Part shown: in pieces, positions 1-8,616 of the stretch
Layout of the letters: the number at the start of each line of letters is the position of its first letter
Numbering within the stretch: the first letter of the stretch is position 1
DNA from: Polyangiaceae bacterium
GTDB lineage: Bacteria; Myxococcota_A; Polyangia; Polyangiales; Polyangiaceae
DNA: 37,329 nucleotides
Assembly: GCA_023150915.1 (NCBI GenBank)
Contig: JAKLKA010000066.1
Location: 1 to 37,329, forward strand
Reading direction: 5' to 3'
The notes under the pieces: generated by a model
The model's input: only the letters and a program-made list of their open reading frames with translations
What the model was told of the DNA's origin: nothing
Databases searched by the model: none
Made by a program: the position numbers and the translations under genes

Positions 1-2
1 CG

Positions 3-1940
3 GGCAGTGGCGCTGCCGGCGGCGCGGGCGGCACCAGCGGCGCGGGCGGCACCAGCGGCGCGGGCGGCGGCGGCGGCAGCGGGGCGATCATCTCTGCCAT
101 CGCCAGTTGCACGGCCACGGGCAGTGCGTGCGCCGCGCTCGCCGACGGCAAGGCCTACGCGAGCTATCGCAAGGACCAGTTCTTCGCCGACAGCGTGTAC
201 AACGAATACACCGACCCGCCGACCGCCGGAGGGCGCTTCCACGTCGCGTTGACCGCTGCGACCACCGGCCCGGTGATGGGCGTGCTCATCGACGGCTTCG
301 ACACCGCAGGCATCGCCACCGCCAACAAGCCGCCCGTGGACTGGTACCACGTGTGGCCTCGCACGCTGAAACAGGGGGAGCCGTTCTTCGTGCAGTTCCA
401 CTCGCGAGACGCCAAGTGGGACGGCAAGACCACCGGAGCGCTGAAGGTCACGACCAGCACCGGAACCGCCTTCGACGGCACCTTCCCCGTTGCAAAGACG
501 CCCGTGCCCATCACCTGGGTCACCACCGCCGATGACCACAAGACCTTGGTGATTCACCTGCGAAACGCCGACAGCCAGCCGCACACCCTGACGCGGCTTC
601 TGGTGGGTCAGCGCGACGTGACACCCTTCGCCTGCATCCCGCAGAAGACCATCGCGCCGGGCGCTGCGGCGATGCTCACGCTGCCGTTGTGCCAGCCCGC
701 CAAGGCCGGCGAGGCGTGGACGGTGGTGGCCGAGTACCAGGCCGCCGCCGCCGCCGTGGGCGTGGGGCGAGTGTTGCCCGAGCACTTTCCGATCGTGACC
801 TGGAACAACACCAGCGACTGCCCCTTCCCCCAGGCGAAGACGACGAACTACGACAAGCACGTTGCGGCAGGCATCGACACCCTGTTCTTGTCAGGGCCCA
901 AGTCGGACAGTGGCTGCACCTTCGACCCCGGCGCCGTGATCGCCAGCGCAGCCCAGAGCGCGAAGTTCCAGTTGATGGTGAGCGCGAGCACGGGCCTCTC
1001 GACCAGCATCCCCGACGCGAGCGGCGTCGCCGCGTTCATGACCGGCGACGAGTCCGACGGGCAGATCTACGACTCGAACGGGCACTCGGTGGCCGCCGCG
1101 ATCGCCAAAGAGGTCGACGAGCTGTGGGCGAAGTACCCGGCGCGCCCGACGTACAACGGGGGCAAGACCAACGGCAACAACGGCACCTTCTCGGGCACGG
1201 ACGACATCCAGGGCATGGACGTGTACATCGGCGGGTGCCCACCCCACATCACCGCCTGGGGCGGTGGCACCCCGCCGCGCATGCCCTTCGACTATCTGAA
1301 GAACACGCGGAACAACCACATGGCGCTGCCGACTTGGCTGTATGCGCAGGGGCTCTCGCCGGTGAGCGCGTGGAAGGCGCAACCCACGCCGGCAGAGATC
1401 TGGGTGCAGGCCCTGAGCGTGATCGCGGCCGGCGGCAAGGGCTTCATGTGGTTCCAGACCAACATGGAGAAGGCGCAGTCGAACCCCGCCAGCTGGGACG
1501 CCATGAGTCAGGTGGGGCGCATGCTGCAGGGCGTGCGCCACCACTTGCTCGAGGGCGATCTGACCGGCATGGCCAAGTCCGACGACAAGACCCTGGTCGA
1601 TGCCATCCGCTCGCGCGACGCCATCGTGGTGCCCGTGATCGACATCGCGACCAGCTCGGGCCCGAGCGACGTGAGCTGCGCGCTGGTCTCGACCCCGTGG
1701 ACCTTCGCGGCGACGGCGCCCAGCGTCAGCGTCACCGTCCCCGACGACTTCACCGTGGTCGACGTGTTCGAGGTGACGACCACAGCGGCACACGTGGCCG
1801 ACTTCAAGAACCATCAGGTCGCCGGTCGCGTGCTCACGCTCTCGGCCGTGGCCCTCGACAACGCCCGACCCGCGCGCCTTTTCGTGCTGGCGCGGACGCC
1901 CGGAATTCGGGCCAGCGTGGCCGCTGGCATGAGCTACTGA
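3..1940 (+). CDS. Secreted glycosidase-like protein, 5'-truncated by the window edge
   Basis: The frame is open from the first bases and ends with TGA at 1938-1940, giving 645 visible residues. The visible start is a Gly/Ala/Thr/Ser linker of the kind that follows a lipobox in myxobacterial lipoproteins, so the signal peptide probably lies upstream of the window. After it come a beta-rich region (about residues 60-230) and a region with TIM-barrel character (about 250-520). The latter has a GDESDG stretch near residue 345, a possible catalytic acid, and many Trp/Tyr/Asn-rich loops typical of carbohydrate-active enzymes. A small beta domain closes the protein. The layout suggests a surface or secreted glycoside hydrolase or carbohydrate-binding protein, but I cannot name a family. 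The glycosidase reading is inference; the secreted nature is better supported. Confidence 0.7.
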   Translation, partial: GSGAAGGAGGTSGAGGTSGAGGGGGSGAIISAIASCTATGSACAALADGKAYASYRKDQFFADSVYNEYTDPPTAGGRFHVALTAATTGPVMGVLIDGFDTAGIATANKPPVDWYHVWPRTLKQGEPFFVQFHSRDAKWDGKTTGALKVTTSTGTAFDGTFPVAKTPVPITWVTTADDHKTLVIHLRNADSQPHTLTRLLVGQRDVTPFACIPQKTIAPGAAAMLTLPLCQPAKAGEAWTVVAEYQAAAAAVGVGRVLPEHFPIVTWNNTSDCPFPQAKTTNYDKHVAAGIDTLFLSGPKSDSGCTFDPGAVIASAAQSAKFQLMVSASTGLSTSIPDASGVAAFMTGDESDGQIYDSNGHSVAAAIAKEVDELWAKYPARPTYNGGKTNGNNGTFSGTDDIQGMDVYIGGCPPHITAWGGGTPPRMPFDYLKNTRNNHMALPTWLYAQGLSPVSAWKAQPTPAEIWVQALSVIAAGGKGFMWFQTNMEKAQSNPASWDAMSQVGRMLQGVRHHLLEGDLTGMAKSDDKTLVDAIRSRDAIVVPVIDIATSSGPSDVSCALVSTPWTFAATAPSVSVTVPDDFTVVDVFEVTTTAAHVADFKNHQVAGRVLTLSAVALDNARPARLFVLARTPGIRASVAAGMSY

Positions 1941-1987
1941 CAGGGCCAAGGCCCCAGCAAAGCGCGAACGGAACGCAGGCCCGCATG

Positions 1988-2218
1988 TCAGGGCGTGCGC
2001 CACCAGGCGCGGGCCACCTCGGTCGCCATGTTGTCGTCCGTCACCTCCGGAACGCCCTGAGTGCGCTGCAAGATCGCCGAGCAGGGCTCCAGCCAGTGTT
2101 CGCGCGGCGCATCGGGTCTGGCGGGGTCCACGAGCAATGCCATCTGCTCCAGCCGCTGCCGGTGGCGCGGCAAGCTCAGATCGAACACCTTGCGTCCGTC
2201 GATCTCGTACGCTTCCAG
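1988..2218 (-). pseudogene. C-terminal remnant of an unidentified minus-strand gene
   Basis: Read on the minus strand, this stretch encodes about 76 residues with natural composition (for example VFDLSLPRHRQRLEQMALLV and DDNMATEVARAWW) and strongly GC-biased third positions, ending at a TGA (complement of 1988-1990). The frame stays open further upstream, but there the composition becomes that of a shadow of the plus-strand gene beginning near 2219. I read it as the last part of a gene whose 5' portion is missing. No family was recognised. It may reflect a deletion or inversion, or an assembly misjoin. Confidence 0.55.
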
Positions 2219-2914
2219 CCCAAGCTCTACGCGATGACGAAGGACGGCGCGCATCGCGGCGTCTACACCCTGGGCGGGGCGCAGGCCGCAGACTGGGAGG
2301 ACATCGCCATCGGCCCGGGCCCCGCATCGGGCGAGGTGTACCTGTACGTCGGCGACATCGGCGACAACCCGTCGACGAGGCCGAACATCCGGCTCTACCG
2401 CGTGGCCGAGCCGAAGGTGGCGACCACCGGGCCAGCCGCCACCCTCACGCTCGGCGGAGTCGAGACCTTCACGTACACCTACCCCGACGGCCCGCACAAC
2501 GCCGAGACGCTGCTGGTCGATCCCGTGGGCGGCGACGCCTTCATCGTGGTCAAGGCCTCTTCGGGCAAGAGCCCCATCTTCCGCGCAAAGTCGCCGCTCA
2601 CCAGCGGCGTGCTCGAGAAGGTGGGCGAGCTCACCTTCGGCACCGCGCCGCTCACCGGGGGCGCCGCCACCACGGGTGGCGAGATCTCTCCGAGCGGCGA
2701 CGCCATCCTGATCCGGACGTATTCGAGCCTCTATCTGTGGCGGCGCGGCGCCGGCATGTCGGTGGCCCAGGCCTTCCAAGGGGTTGCCTGCCCCGTGCCT
2801 CAGCATGCCGAGCCGCAGGGCGAAGCGGTGTGCTTCGGCAGTGACGGCGCCGGGTACTACACCGTGAGCGAGGGCTCTCAACAGCCCATTTACTTCTTCG
2901 CCAAGCAGCCGTGA
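2219..2914 (+). pseudogene. N-terminally truncated beta-propeller / esterase-like phytase-type protein
   Basis: From about 2219 the plus strand encodes a recognisable pattern: a KLYAMTKDGAHRGVYTL-like strand, then DWEDIAIGPG, then YLYVGDIGDN. It continues through NAETLLVDP and GEISPSGDAILIRTY to the stop at 2912-2914. This order is typical of secreted propeller proteins of the phytase-like/esterase-like group. Full-length members normally have a signal peptide and a first blade with a W-x-HNDSGD type motif before the KLYA strand. Here that part is absent, and the sequence before 2219 codes for something else on the other strand. The first in-frame ATG (2234) falls inside a propeller strand, so it is unlikely to be a natural start. 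Probably a decapitated gene. Confidence 0.6.
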
Positions 2915-2979
2915 GGCGCGCGCCGCGAGCCAGATCGCCGCGCTGGCGCAGTGACCGGGGGAGCCCGCCGCCGCGTCGC

Positions 2980-3711
2980 TCACTTTCCCATCGAGTCACG
3001 CTCGAGGGCGAAGCGCTCTTCGATCACGCCCTTCAGGTTCTCGACCAGGTCGCGCTTCGACTTGTCCGCCCACTCTTTCTCCGGCGTGCCCTCGAACCAC
3101 TCGAGCTTGTCCGAGTTGGTGGTGCGAAAGCGATATCGGGCCTTCAGCTCGGCCGCCGGCACCGCGAAGAGCAAGAGGTCGCCCTCGACCTCACCCGGGT
3201 CGAAGCTCTTCGAGGCCATCTTGATCTTGGCCATGGTGATCTTCCGCGGGCGCACCACGGCGATGTACTCCCAGGCCAGGCACTGCCCCATGTACTTGAC
3301 GTCGTCCTTGACCTCGCTGTCCTTGGTGCTCTCCACCTTCTTGTCGACGGCGTACGCGCAGAGCGACAGCGTGGCGTCATCGATGTCGATCTCGTCTTCG
3401 CCGGGGCTGCGATGGACGTCGGTCAGCCACTTGTCGCCGACGATGATCACCTTGTCGCGCTCCAGCTTGGCCGTCAGCGGCTGGTCCTTCTTGACCGCGG
3501 GCTCGCTCTTGGCCTTCTGGCTCAGCTCGGGCAGCTTGCCCAAGAGCGACCTGACCTTGGGCGCCAGCTCTCGAAACTGCTTGGCGTCGGCAGACTCGGT
3601 GGCCACGGGGGTCGGGTCCGGGGCGCTCTTCTTCTTGCACGCCAAGAGGGCGGCCAAGAGCGCGCCGAGCCACAGAACGGAACGCCATCGTCTACTCGCC
3701 GACATCGCCAT
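2980..3711 (-). CDS. Hypothetical lipoprotein
   Basis: A 243-residue protein starting MAMSASRR (a second Met two codons later is equally possible). A basic start, a hydrophobic stretch LGALLAALLAC and three lysines after the Cys make a clear signal peptidase II site at about residue 24. The mature part is charged and soluble, with an Asp/Glu-rich segment around residues 115-125, a few Trp/Tyr strands and no recognised catalytic motif. It reads away from the next gene (3837 plus), with a 125-bp divergent intergenic region holding the promoters. Family not recognised; the lipoprotein assignment is solid. Confidence 0.75.
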   Translation of the reverse strand: MAMSASRRWRSVLWLGALLAALLACKKKSAPDPTPVATESADAKQFRELAPKVRSLLGKLPELSQKAKSEPAVKKDQPLTAKLERDKVIIVGDKWLTDVHRSPGEDEIDIDDATLSLCAYAVDKKVESTKDSEVKDDVKYMGQCLAWEYIAVVRPRKITMAKIKMASKSFDPGEVEGDLLLFAVPAAELKARYRFRTTNSDKLEWFEGTPEKEWADKSKRDLVENLKGVIEERFALERDSMGK

Positions 3712-3836
3712 GGGGGCCTCGCTCGCGAGGGTGTCACGGCCGGCAGGCCGCCGTCACCAGGCCAGGCACCGCCGCGCCGGGCCGGCCCGCGTGCACGCGG
3801 CTGGCGAAGGGCCCCCGCGACAGATACCATTCGGGC

Positions 3837-4328
3837 ATGAGTGACTCGTCGTCGGTCAGTCGTCGTGCGCTGCTGGGCTACGCCGGCGCCGGCATCGCGG
3901 CCTCGGGCGCCGGCGGGTCGGCCGTGGTTCGCCCGGCGGCCCCCCGACCCAGCCTTCCGCCGTTGGCCGCGCTGGTCGCGCCCCTCGCGGCGGGCTCGGC
4001 GCTCGGGCGGTGGCGCGTCGAACGTCTGATCGAGCCCGAGGGCGGCGCGGCGAGCATCGTGCTGACCGACGCCGCGGGTGCCGAGTTCCAGCTCGACGTG
4101 TGCGCGCGCGACCCATCGCCCGGGGCCAGCCGCGGCCCGGCCATCACCGAGCACTTCGAGATCTTCGTCGCGAACCAGGGCGACGGCGCAACGGGCACTC
4201 ACGAAGACCACGGGCTGTGCGCGATGGCCCTGGGTGAGGTCATCCGTGGCAACGAGGCCCAGGCCGCGCGCACCGCCTTCGTCACGCTGGCCGAGCGCGA
4301 GGCACCCCGACGCCACGTGCGGGTGTGA
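3837..4328 (+). CDS. Hypothetical Tat-signal protein
   Basis: A 163-residue protein. Its N-terminus carries SRRALLGYAGAGIAASGAGG, which matches a twin-arginine leader (S-R-R-x-L-L followed by a weakly hydrophobic run). Tat export suggests a folded or cofactor-bearing protein. The mature part has a short beta-rich region and a segment with HFEIFVANQGDG and HEDHGLCAM, where two His residues flank acidic residues, possibly metal-binding. The gene overlaps the following one by 4 bp (GTGA), so the two are probably translationally coupled. Family not recognised. Confidence 0.65.
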   Translation: MSDSSSVSRRALLGYAGAGIAASGAGGSAVVRPAAPRPSLPPLAALVAPLAAGSALGRWRVERLIEPEGGAASIVLTDAAGAEFQLDVCARDPSPGASRGPAITEHFEIFVANQGDGATGTHEDHGLCAMALGEVIRGNEAQAARTAFVTLAEREAPRRHVRV

Positions 4329-4750
4329 TCGTCCAGCTGACCGCCGAACGACTCGCGAGCCGCGAACCGTGGCCGCCGCAGGGCTTCTGGGTCGAAGTGT
4401 TCGGCGTGACCGAGGCGATGCACGACCACCACGCGCCGGGCTTCCGGCAGCTGGTGCTGGGGTTGCGGCGAGCTCGCGCCGAGCACATCCCGTTTTCCGT
4501 GGTGTACCGCCTGACGCGCTCGAACTATCGGCACTCGGCAGAAGTGATCCGCGTGGCGCACACGCTGGGCGCCCGAGCCGTGGGCTTTTGCCCCGCGCTG
4601 GGGGATTGCCGCGTGCCCGCTCCGGTGCCCGAGCTGGCAGCGCCCTTCATCGAGCGAGCGTTCGACGTGGGCCGCGTGTGGGGCGTGCCGGTGGCCACGA
4701 CCGATCGCGCGGAGCCGCCGACTGCGAGGCAGTGGCTGCCCGAGCTGTGA
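4325..4750 (+). CDS. Radical-SAM-barrel-like protein lacking the FeS motif
   Basis: A 141-residue protein starting with GTG inside the previous stop. It resembles the second half of a radical SAM TIM barrel: a strand ending in an H-D-H-H motif, a PGFRQLVLGLRRARA helix, a strand plus LTRSNYRHSAEVIRVAHTLG, and a strand before a GDCRVP loop. In the window's own full radical SAM enzyme (23114-24700) the same order appears (LHGHTAKLHD, PGAFEQEVTGLRAALA, and a strand followed by a helix). The N-terminal Cx3Cx2C cluster is absent, so it cannot bind the usual 4Fe-4S cluster alone. It may be a partner or a remnant. The likeness is by eye. Confidence 0.55.
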   Translation: MIVQLTAERLASREPWPPQGFWVEVFGVTEAMHDHHAPGFRQLVLGLRRARAEHIPFSVVYRLTRSNYRHSAEVIRVAHTLGARAVGFCPALGDCRVPAPVPELAAPFIERAFDVGRVWGVPVATTDRAEPPTARQWLPEL

Positions 4751-4822
4751 CCGCGGCACGGATCTTTCATCGTGGCCCTCGGAGTCGTGAAACCAGCCTC
4801 GGGCTGGCACAGGAGTGAGCCA

Positions 4823-5620
4823 ATGCCGACAGTTCGATCATGGTCCGCGGTCTTCGTGTCTGCTGCGCTCGCCGCTGCGTGCGGCGGCTCGGTCTCGACC
4901 GACCAAGCCGGCTCGGGCGGCGCCGGCGGCATCGGCGGCGGCATCACCGACGGCGGCACCGGCGGCGGCACCGGCGGCGGCATCACCGACGGCGGCACCG
5001 CGGGCTGCGGGGCGAGCAGCGGCGCCGCCTGCGGCAGCTGCGTCTACGACGGCCAGGTCTATCCGCCGGGTGCCACCTTTCCCGCCAGCGACGGCTGCAA
5101 CAAGTGCTCGTGCGACAGCGGTCAGGTAGAGTGCACCCTGGTCGACTGCGTCGCGGGTTGCGAGTGGAACGGGAAGACCTACCAGCCCGGCGAGCAGTTC
5201 CCGGCGGGTGACGGTTGCAACGCCTGCATGTGTCAGGAGGGCGGCGCGGTGGCGTGCACGTCCGGGATCTGCCCTTCGAGCTGCGTGTATGCAGGCAAGG
5301 AGTACCAGGCGGGCGAAGTCTTTCCGGCGCTGGACGGCTGCAACAAGTGCTCGTGCACCCCGCAGGGCGTGAGCTGCACCGAAATGGCCTGCCCCTGCAA
5401 CCCCAGCAACGAGTGGTGGCGCAGCTACATCGGCAAGAGCCCACAAGACTGCATGGCCATCAAGTACGCATGCACCGGGAACACCACGGCCTTCAGCAAC
5501 GCCTGCGGGTGCGGGTGCGAGCAAGACGCGAGCTGCCCGAAGACCATCAACTGCATGCCGCCGGCGCCGAACTGCGAAGCCATGAAGAAGAAGTGCCCGC
5601 TGTCGGGTGTGGCGTACTGA
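4823..5620 (+). CDS. Secreted lipoprotein with three vWC-like Cys repeats
   Basis: The start is set by the AGGAG at 4811-4815, seven bases before ATG 4823. The protein has 265 residues. A lipobox (ALAAACGG) is followed by a Gly/Thr/Asp linker of about 40 residues. Then come three tandem units of about 37 residues with the pattern C-V/E-Y/W-x-G-K/Q-x-Y-x-x-G-x-x-F-P-x-x-D-G-C-x-x-C-x-C, resembling von Willebrand factor type C or pacifastin-like modules. A last Cys-rich tail holds CGCGCEQDASC. These modules are usually extracellular and disulfide-bonded; their role in bacteria is largely unknown. Its stop abuts the stop of the convergent gene at 5621. Confidence 0.75.
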   Translation: MPTVRSWSAVFVSAALAAACGGSVSTDQAGSGGAGGIGGGITDGGTGGGTGGGITDGGTAGCGASSGAACGSCVYDGQVYPPGATFPASDGCNKCSCDSGQVECTLVDCVAGCEWNGKTYQPGEQFPAGDGCNACMCQEGGAVACTSGICPSSCVYAGKEYQAGEVFPALDGCNKCSCTPQGVSCTEMACPCNPSNEWWRSYIGKSPQDCMAIKYACTGNTTAFSNACGCGCEQDASCPKTINCMPPAPNCEAMKKKCPLSGVAY

Positions 5621-7060
5621 CTACGGCGCCGCGATCAGGCTCTCGACCCGCTCGCTGACATCGACGCGGAACGCGCCGACCTTGCCGGCGGCGTCGTCGC
5701 CGCGCGCCACCACCAGCATCACGTCGCGCTGCGCAAGAGATGCCGCGGCCCAAGCGCCTTCGGCGATGCAGCGCTCGGCCGCGCTGGCCATCCGATCGAT
5801 GGCGCCGGTGCGGAGCACGATCGCAGACGAGGGCGCGAGGCGGCTCGCTACCAGGAAGACCTTGTCGCCGAGCTCGGCGACGTGCGCGCTCTCGGCGGAG
5901 ATCCCGGGAATCGCCCACGACCCCGCGCGACACCCGCTGGGTGTACAGCGCACGAAGTGAAGCCCCGCCTCGCGGGAAGACCAGGTGAGCCACACGCCGG
6001 CCTGGTCGCAACTCACGCGCGCGCGCCGGTACACCGGATCGGGATCGTGGAACAGCCGCACGTCGGCGGCTGACACGCTCTTCCAGACGCCACCGTCCTC
6101 GAACAGCACCAGCGCGGTGTCGTGGGACGAGTGGGCCGGTTCCCCGGGGCGGCCCAGCACGACGACCGGCCCCGCCGCGCGGCGGCACCCGTCGACGAAG
6201 GACACTCCGCTGGCGCTGCCGGCGATCTGCACCGGCGCAGCCAAGCTCCTCGGCCCCGCGTCGAAGCGGCGCGCCCGCACGCCCCGCGAGCCGTCGACCC
6301 AGAGAAGCCAATCGCCCGCGATGCGCATCTGCCACGGCTCGCGCCCGTGCAGCTCGGGCAGCGCGAGCTCCGGTCCCTCGCGGACCATCAACTTGGGCTC
6401 GAGCGGCGAGCCGGGGCCCTTGGGCGAGAGCAGGGCGAGCGCCAGCGGTGGTTTCGGGCTGGGCTGGTCGCAGCGGATCGTGCGCCACGCGTCGTCCGGG
6501 CGACACGACCGATCGCTCGAGGGCCCGACCCGGATCGCCGGTCCGGCCTCGGTGTCGAGGGTGACCCGGGTGCCCCGGGGCGCCGCCGTGAGCCCGACCA
6601 GCTGCGCCTGGGGTAGCATCGGCGTCGGAGGAGGCAGCACGTCGCTTTCGACCGGCACGATCACGATGCCTCGGGCGGAAGCGGCGCGGTCCATGGCCTC
6701 GAGGATCGGCCAGAAGTCTTCGCCGCGCTCCAGCGCGCCCAGCGCCCGCTGGGTGTCGAGCACCAGGCCCGCGGCCCGCCGCTCAGCCAGCGCCGACTCG
6801 GCGAGCGCCTTCAGATGCGACTGGCAGCGCCCCGGCCACGGCATCTTGGTGGGGCCGAGCGCTGCTTGCGCGCGCGCGATCGCCCGCAGGTGGGCCGGCA
6901 TGTCGGGGACGGGCGCGTCACCGACCAGGCACGCGCGACTGCGACTGTAGAGGCGTGCGATCTCGGCGAGCTCTCGGCGCTGCTTGGAGGTGAAGTGTGC
7001 GGCCAGCGCCGCGCCGACCAGAAGCGGAACGGCGACCGCCAGCCCGGTGCGCGCCCTCAT
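5621..7060 (-). CDS. Membrane-anchored or secreted protein, probable beta-propeller
   Basis: The start at 7060 (ATG) is chosen because its ATGA overlaps the stop of the upstream gene at 7057 by 4 bp. The 479-residue protein begins MRARTGLAVAVPLLVGAALA, a signal anchor or uncleaved signal. An alpha-helical part of about 100 residues has several Cys (RACLVGDAP, GRCQSHLK). The rest, about residues 170-479, is built of short beta strands with repeated W/V patterns, such as MRIAGDWLLWVDG and AGVWLTWSSREAGLHFVRC, suggesting a propeller. No enzyme motif was recognised. Tight coupling to the acyltransferase-like gene suggests a shared job, but its nature is unknown. Confidence 0.65.
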   Translation of the reverse strand: MRARTGLAVAVPLLVGAALAAHFTSKQRRELAEIARLYSRSRACLVGDAPVPDMPAHLRAIARAQAALGPTKMPWPGRCQSHLKALAESALAERRAAGLVLDTQRALGALERGEDFWPILEAMDRAASARGIVIVPVESDVLPPPTPMLPQAQLVGLTAAPRGTRVTLDTEAGPAIRVGPSSDRSCRPDDAWRTIRCDQPSPKPPLALALLSPKGPGSPLEPKLMVREGPELALPELHGREPWQMRIAGDWLLWVDGSRGVRARRFDAGPRSLAAPVQIAGSASGVSFVDGCRRAAGPVVVLGRPGEPAHSSHDTALVLFEDGGVWKSVSAADVRLFHDPDPVYRRARVSCDQAGVWLTWSSREAGLHFVRCTPSGCRAGSWAIPGISAESAHVAELGDKVFLVASRLAPSSAIVLRTGAIDRMASAAERCIAEGAWAAASLAQRDVMLVVARGDDAAGKVGAFRVDVSERVESLIAAP

Positions 7061-8328
7061 AGCTCCAGCGCCGCGCAGAGCTCGCGCTCCAGCTCTTCGA
7101 GTGCCTCGGGCGCCAGGCCCGGGGCGCCGAACAGCTCGAGGTGCAGCTGGCCGCGGTAGCCAAAGGCCACCACGGCGGGGACGGCGACCCCGTGCATGTT
7201 GGGCCCGATGATCCGCAGCTGCAGGATGTCCGGGCCGAACGCCGCGAGCCCGTGGTCGATGCGGCCGACGTTGGTGAAGACCAGACCGCGGCTCAGCGGC
7301 AGGTCGATCAAGACCGGATGAAGGAAGCGGGTCAGCTGGCGCGCCCACGCGTGGGGCGTGCCGAGGGCCAGCGCGAGCGGCGTCAAGATGAACGCCGGGC
7401 CGGCGAGGCCGCCGTGCTGGCGGCGAGTGATCTTCGCGACGGCACGCGCGGCAGACTCGAGGCTCGAGACGGCCTGGCGCGGGACGATCACCGAGAGAAT
7501 GCTGGAGGTGTTGGCAGCGCTGAGCCGGGGGGCGCCGGCGTAGCGACGCAGATCCATGGTGTACATCACCGCCAGCGGGCCGCGGCTGGACCGGCCCGCT
7601 GCCACGCGGGCCAGCGCGGCGATCAGCGCGTCGTTGATGCTGGCGCCGGCGGGCCGACAGCGGGCCTTGATGCGCTCGAGGTCGCCTTCTGGGATGGTGA
7701 CATGGCGCCAGATGGCCTGCTGCGACGCGCGGGTGGGGAAGTGGCGCTCACGCTTGGCAGCCGTCCACGTCTTGAGGGGGAGCGCCAGCGTGCCGGCCAC
7801 GTCGCGCGCCAACACCGGCAGGTGGTACCAGCGCAGACCTTCGAGCACGCTGCCCACGCTGCGGCGCGAGTCCACCGGCAAGGCAGGCGCCTGGCCATAC
7901 AGGTGCGCGCCAATCACGTGACCGACCGCTGCCACGCCGCCGCCGTCCACCGCAAGGTGCGTGATGCTGAGGATCAGCCGGGACCCCTGGCCGCGCGCGA
8001 GGCTCACCAGGCGCAGGGGGCGCTCGCGCGCCGAGTCGATGGGGCGACGCGCCCATCTCTCGGTCTCGGCCTCGAGATCGCTCGGCTCGGGCAGCACGTG
8101 CACTGCGTCCCCGACCGGCCCCTCGACCTTCTGCCAGCGGTCGCGCCAGAAGCCGGGAACATAGCGACGCCCGAGCACGGGAAACGCGCGGATCGCTGCA
8201 CCGAGCGCGCCCTCGAGCTCGGCCCGAGAGAAGCTCTTGGCCAGATCGATGACGGCGTGGATCCCGAGGTCGCCGTAGCGATCCATGGACCCGAAGAGGC
8301 CGACGTCGGCCAGCTCGGCTACGACCAT
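7057..8328 (-). CDS. Condensation-domain / CoA-dependent acyltransferase-like protein
   Basis: A 423-residue protein with the HxxxDG signature of the chloramphenicol acetyltransferase/condensation superfamily: HLAVDGG at residues 124-130, where the His is the catalytic base in characterised members. The early part (MDRYGDLGIHAVIDL, then an ALGAAIRAFPVL segment) and the later SINDALIAAL and FTNVGRID segments also fit the fold of PapA-type, WS/DGAT-type and stand-alone condensation enzymes, and the length is right. Its likely role is acyl transfer onto an alcohol or amine, for example lipid or secondary-metabolite acylation; the substrate cannot be told. It is coupled by a 4-bp overlap to the anchored protein at 5621-7060. 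Confidence 0.75.
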   Translation of the reverse strand: MVVAELADVGLFGSMDRYGDLGIHAVIDLAKSFSRAELEGALGAAIRAFPVLGRRYVPGFWRDRWQKVEGPVGDAVHVLPEPSDLEAETERWARRPIDSARERPLRLVSLARGQGSRLILSITHLAVDGGGVAAVGHVIGAHLYGQAPALPVDSRRSVGSVLEGLRWYHLPVLARDVAGTLALPLKTWTAAKRERHFPTRASQQAIWRHVTIPEGDLERIKARCRPAGASINDALIAALARVAAGRSSRGPLAVMYTMDLRRYAGAPRLSAANTSSILSVIVPRQAVSSLESAARAVAKITRRQHGGLAGPAFILTPLALALGTPHAWARQLTRFLHPVLIDLPLSRGLVFTNVGRIDHGLAAFGPDILQLRIIGPNMHGVAVPAVVAFGYRGQLHLELFGAPGLAPEALEELERELCAALEL

Positions 8329-8360
8329 GGGGCAAGTGTCGCCCGGAGCCGCGCGGGGCG

Positions 8361-8594
8361 CTAGGCGTCGCTGTGCTTCCCCGAAAGCCGGGGGTACTCG
8401 GTTCCAAGCCGACCGAGAGGGCTGGGAACGGGCTCGATGCGAATCAGGGCAAGGTCGACGTCGCTACCCGGTCGCGCCGAAGCGCGAGCGACGCTGCCGA
8501 ACAAGTACACGGCAGCGAGATCGCACGGTTCCGACTCGAAGAACGCGCGAAGCCGGGCCACCACGTCGTCCCGCAGTGCCACCGCGGACACCAT
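8361..8594 (-). pseudogene. Truncated MNT-type nucleotidyltransferase
   Basis: The ATG at 8594 opens a 77-residue frame with the hallmark of minimal nucleotidyltransferases: FGSVAR followed by GSDVDLAL (G-S-x8-10-D-x-D), which binds metal and NTP. Intact MNT proteins usually run past 100 residues, with a third acidic strand and a C-terminal helix. Here the sequence after ALIRIE becomes Pro/Gly-rich and stops, so the back half seems lost or frameshifted. MNT proteins often act as antitoxins with a HEPN (HepT) partner; none is visible beside it. It could still be a short functional form. Confidence 0.6.
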
Positions 8595-8616
8595 GTGCCG
8601 AGCATACGCGGCGCCC

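Noticed and set aside
2219-2983. Long minus-strand frame opposite the propeller gene
   Set aside because: Its composition is Arg/Ala/Gly-rich, that of a shadow; only its last 76 residues (1988-2218) look natural.
4325-4750. The idea that this gene is a broken copy of the radical SAM gene at 23114
   Set aside because: Only the fold-level order is shared; the sequences are too different for a recent duplicate.
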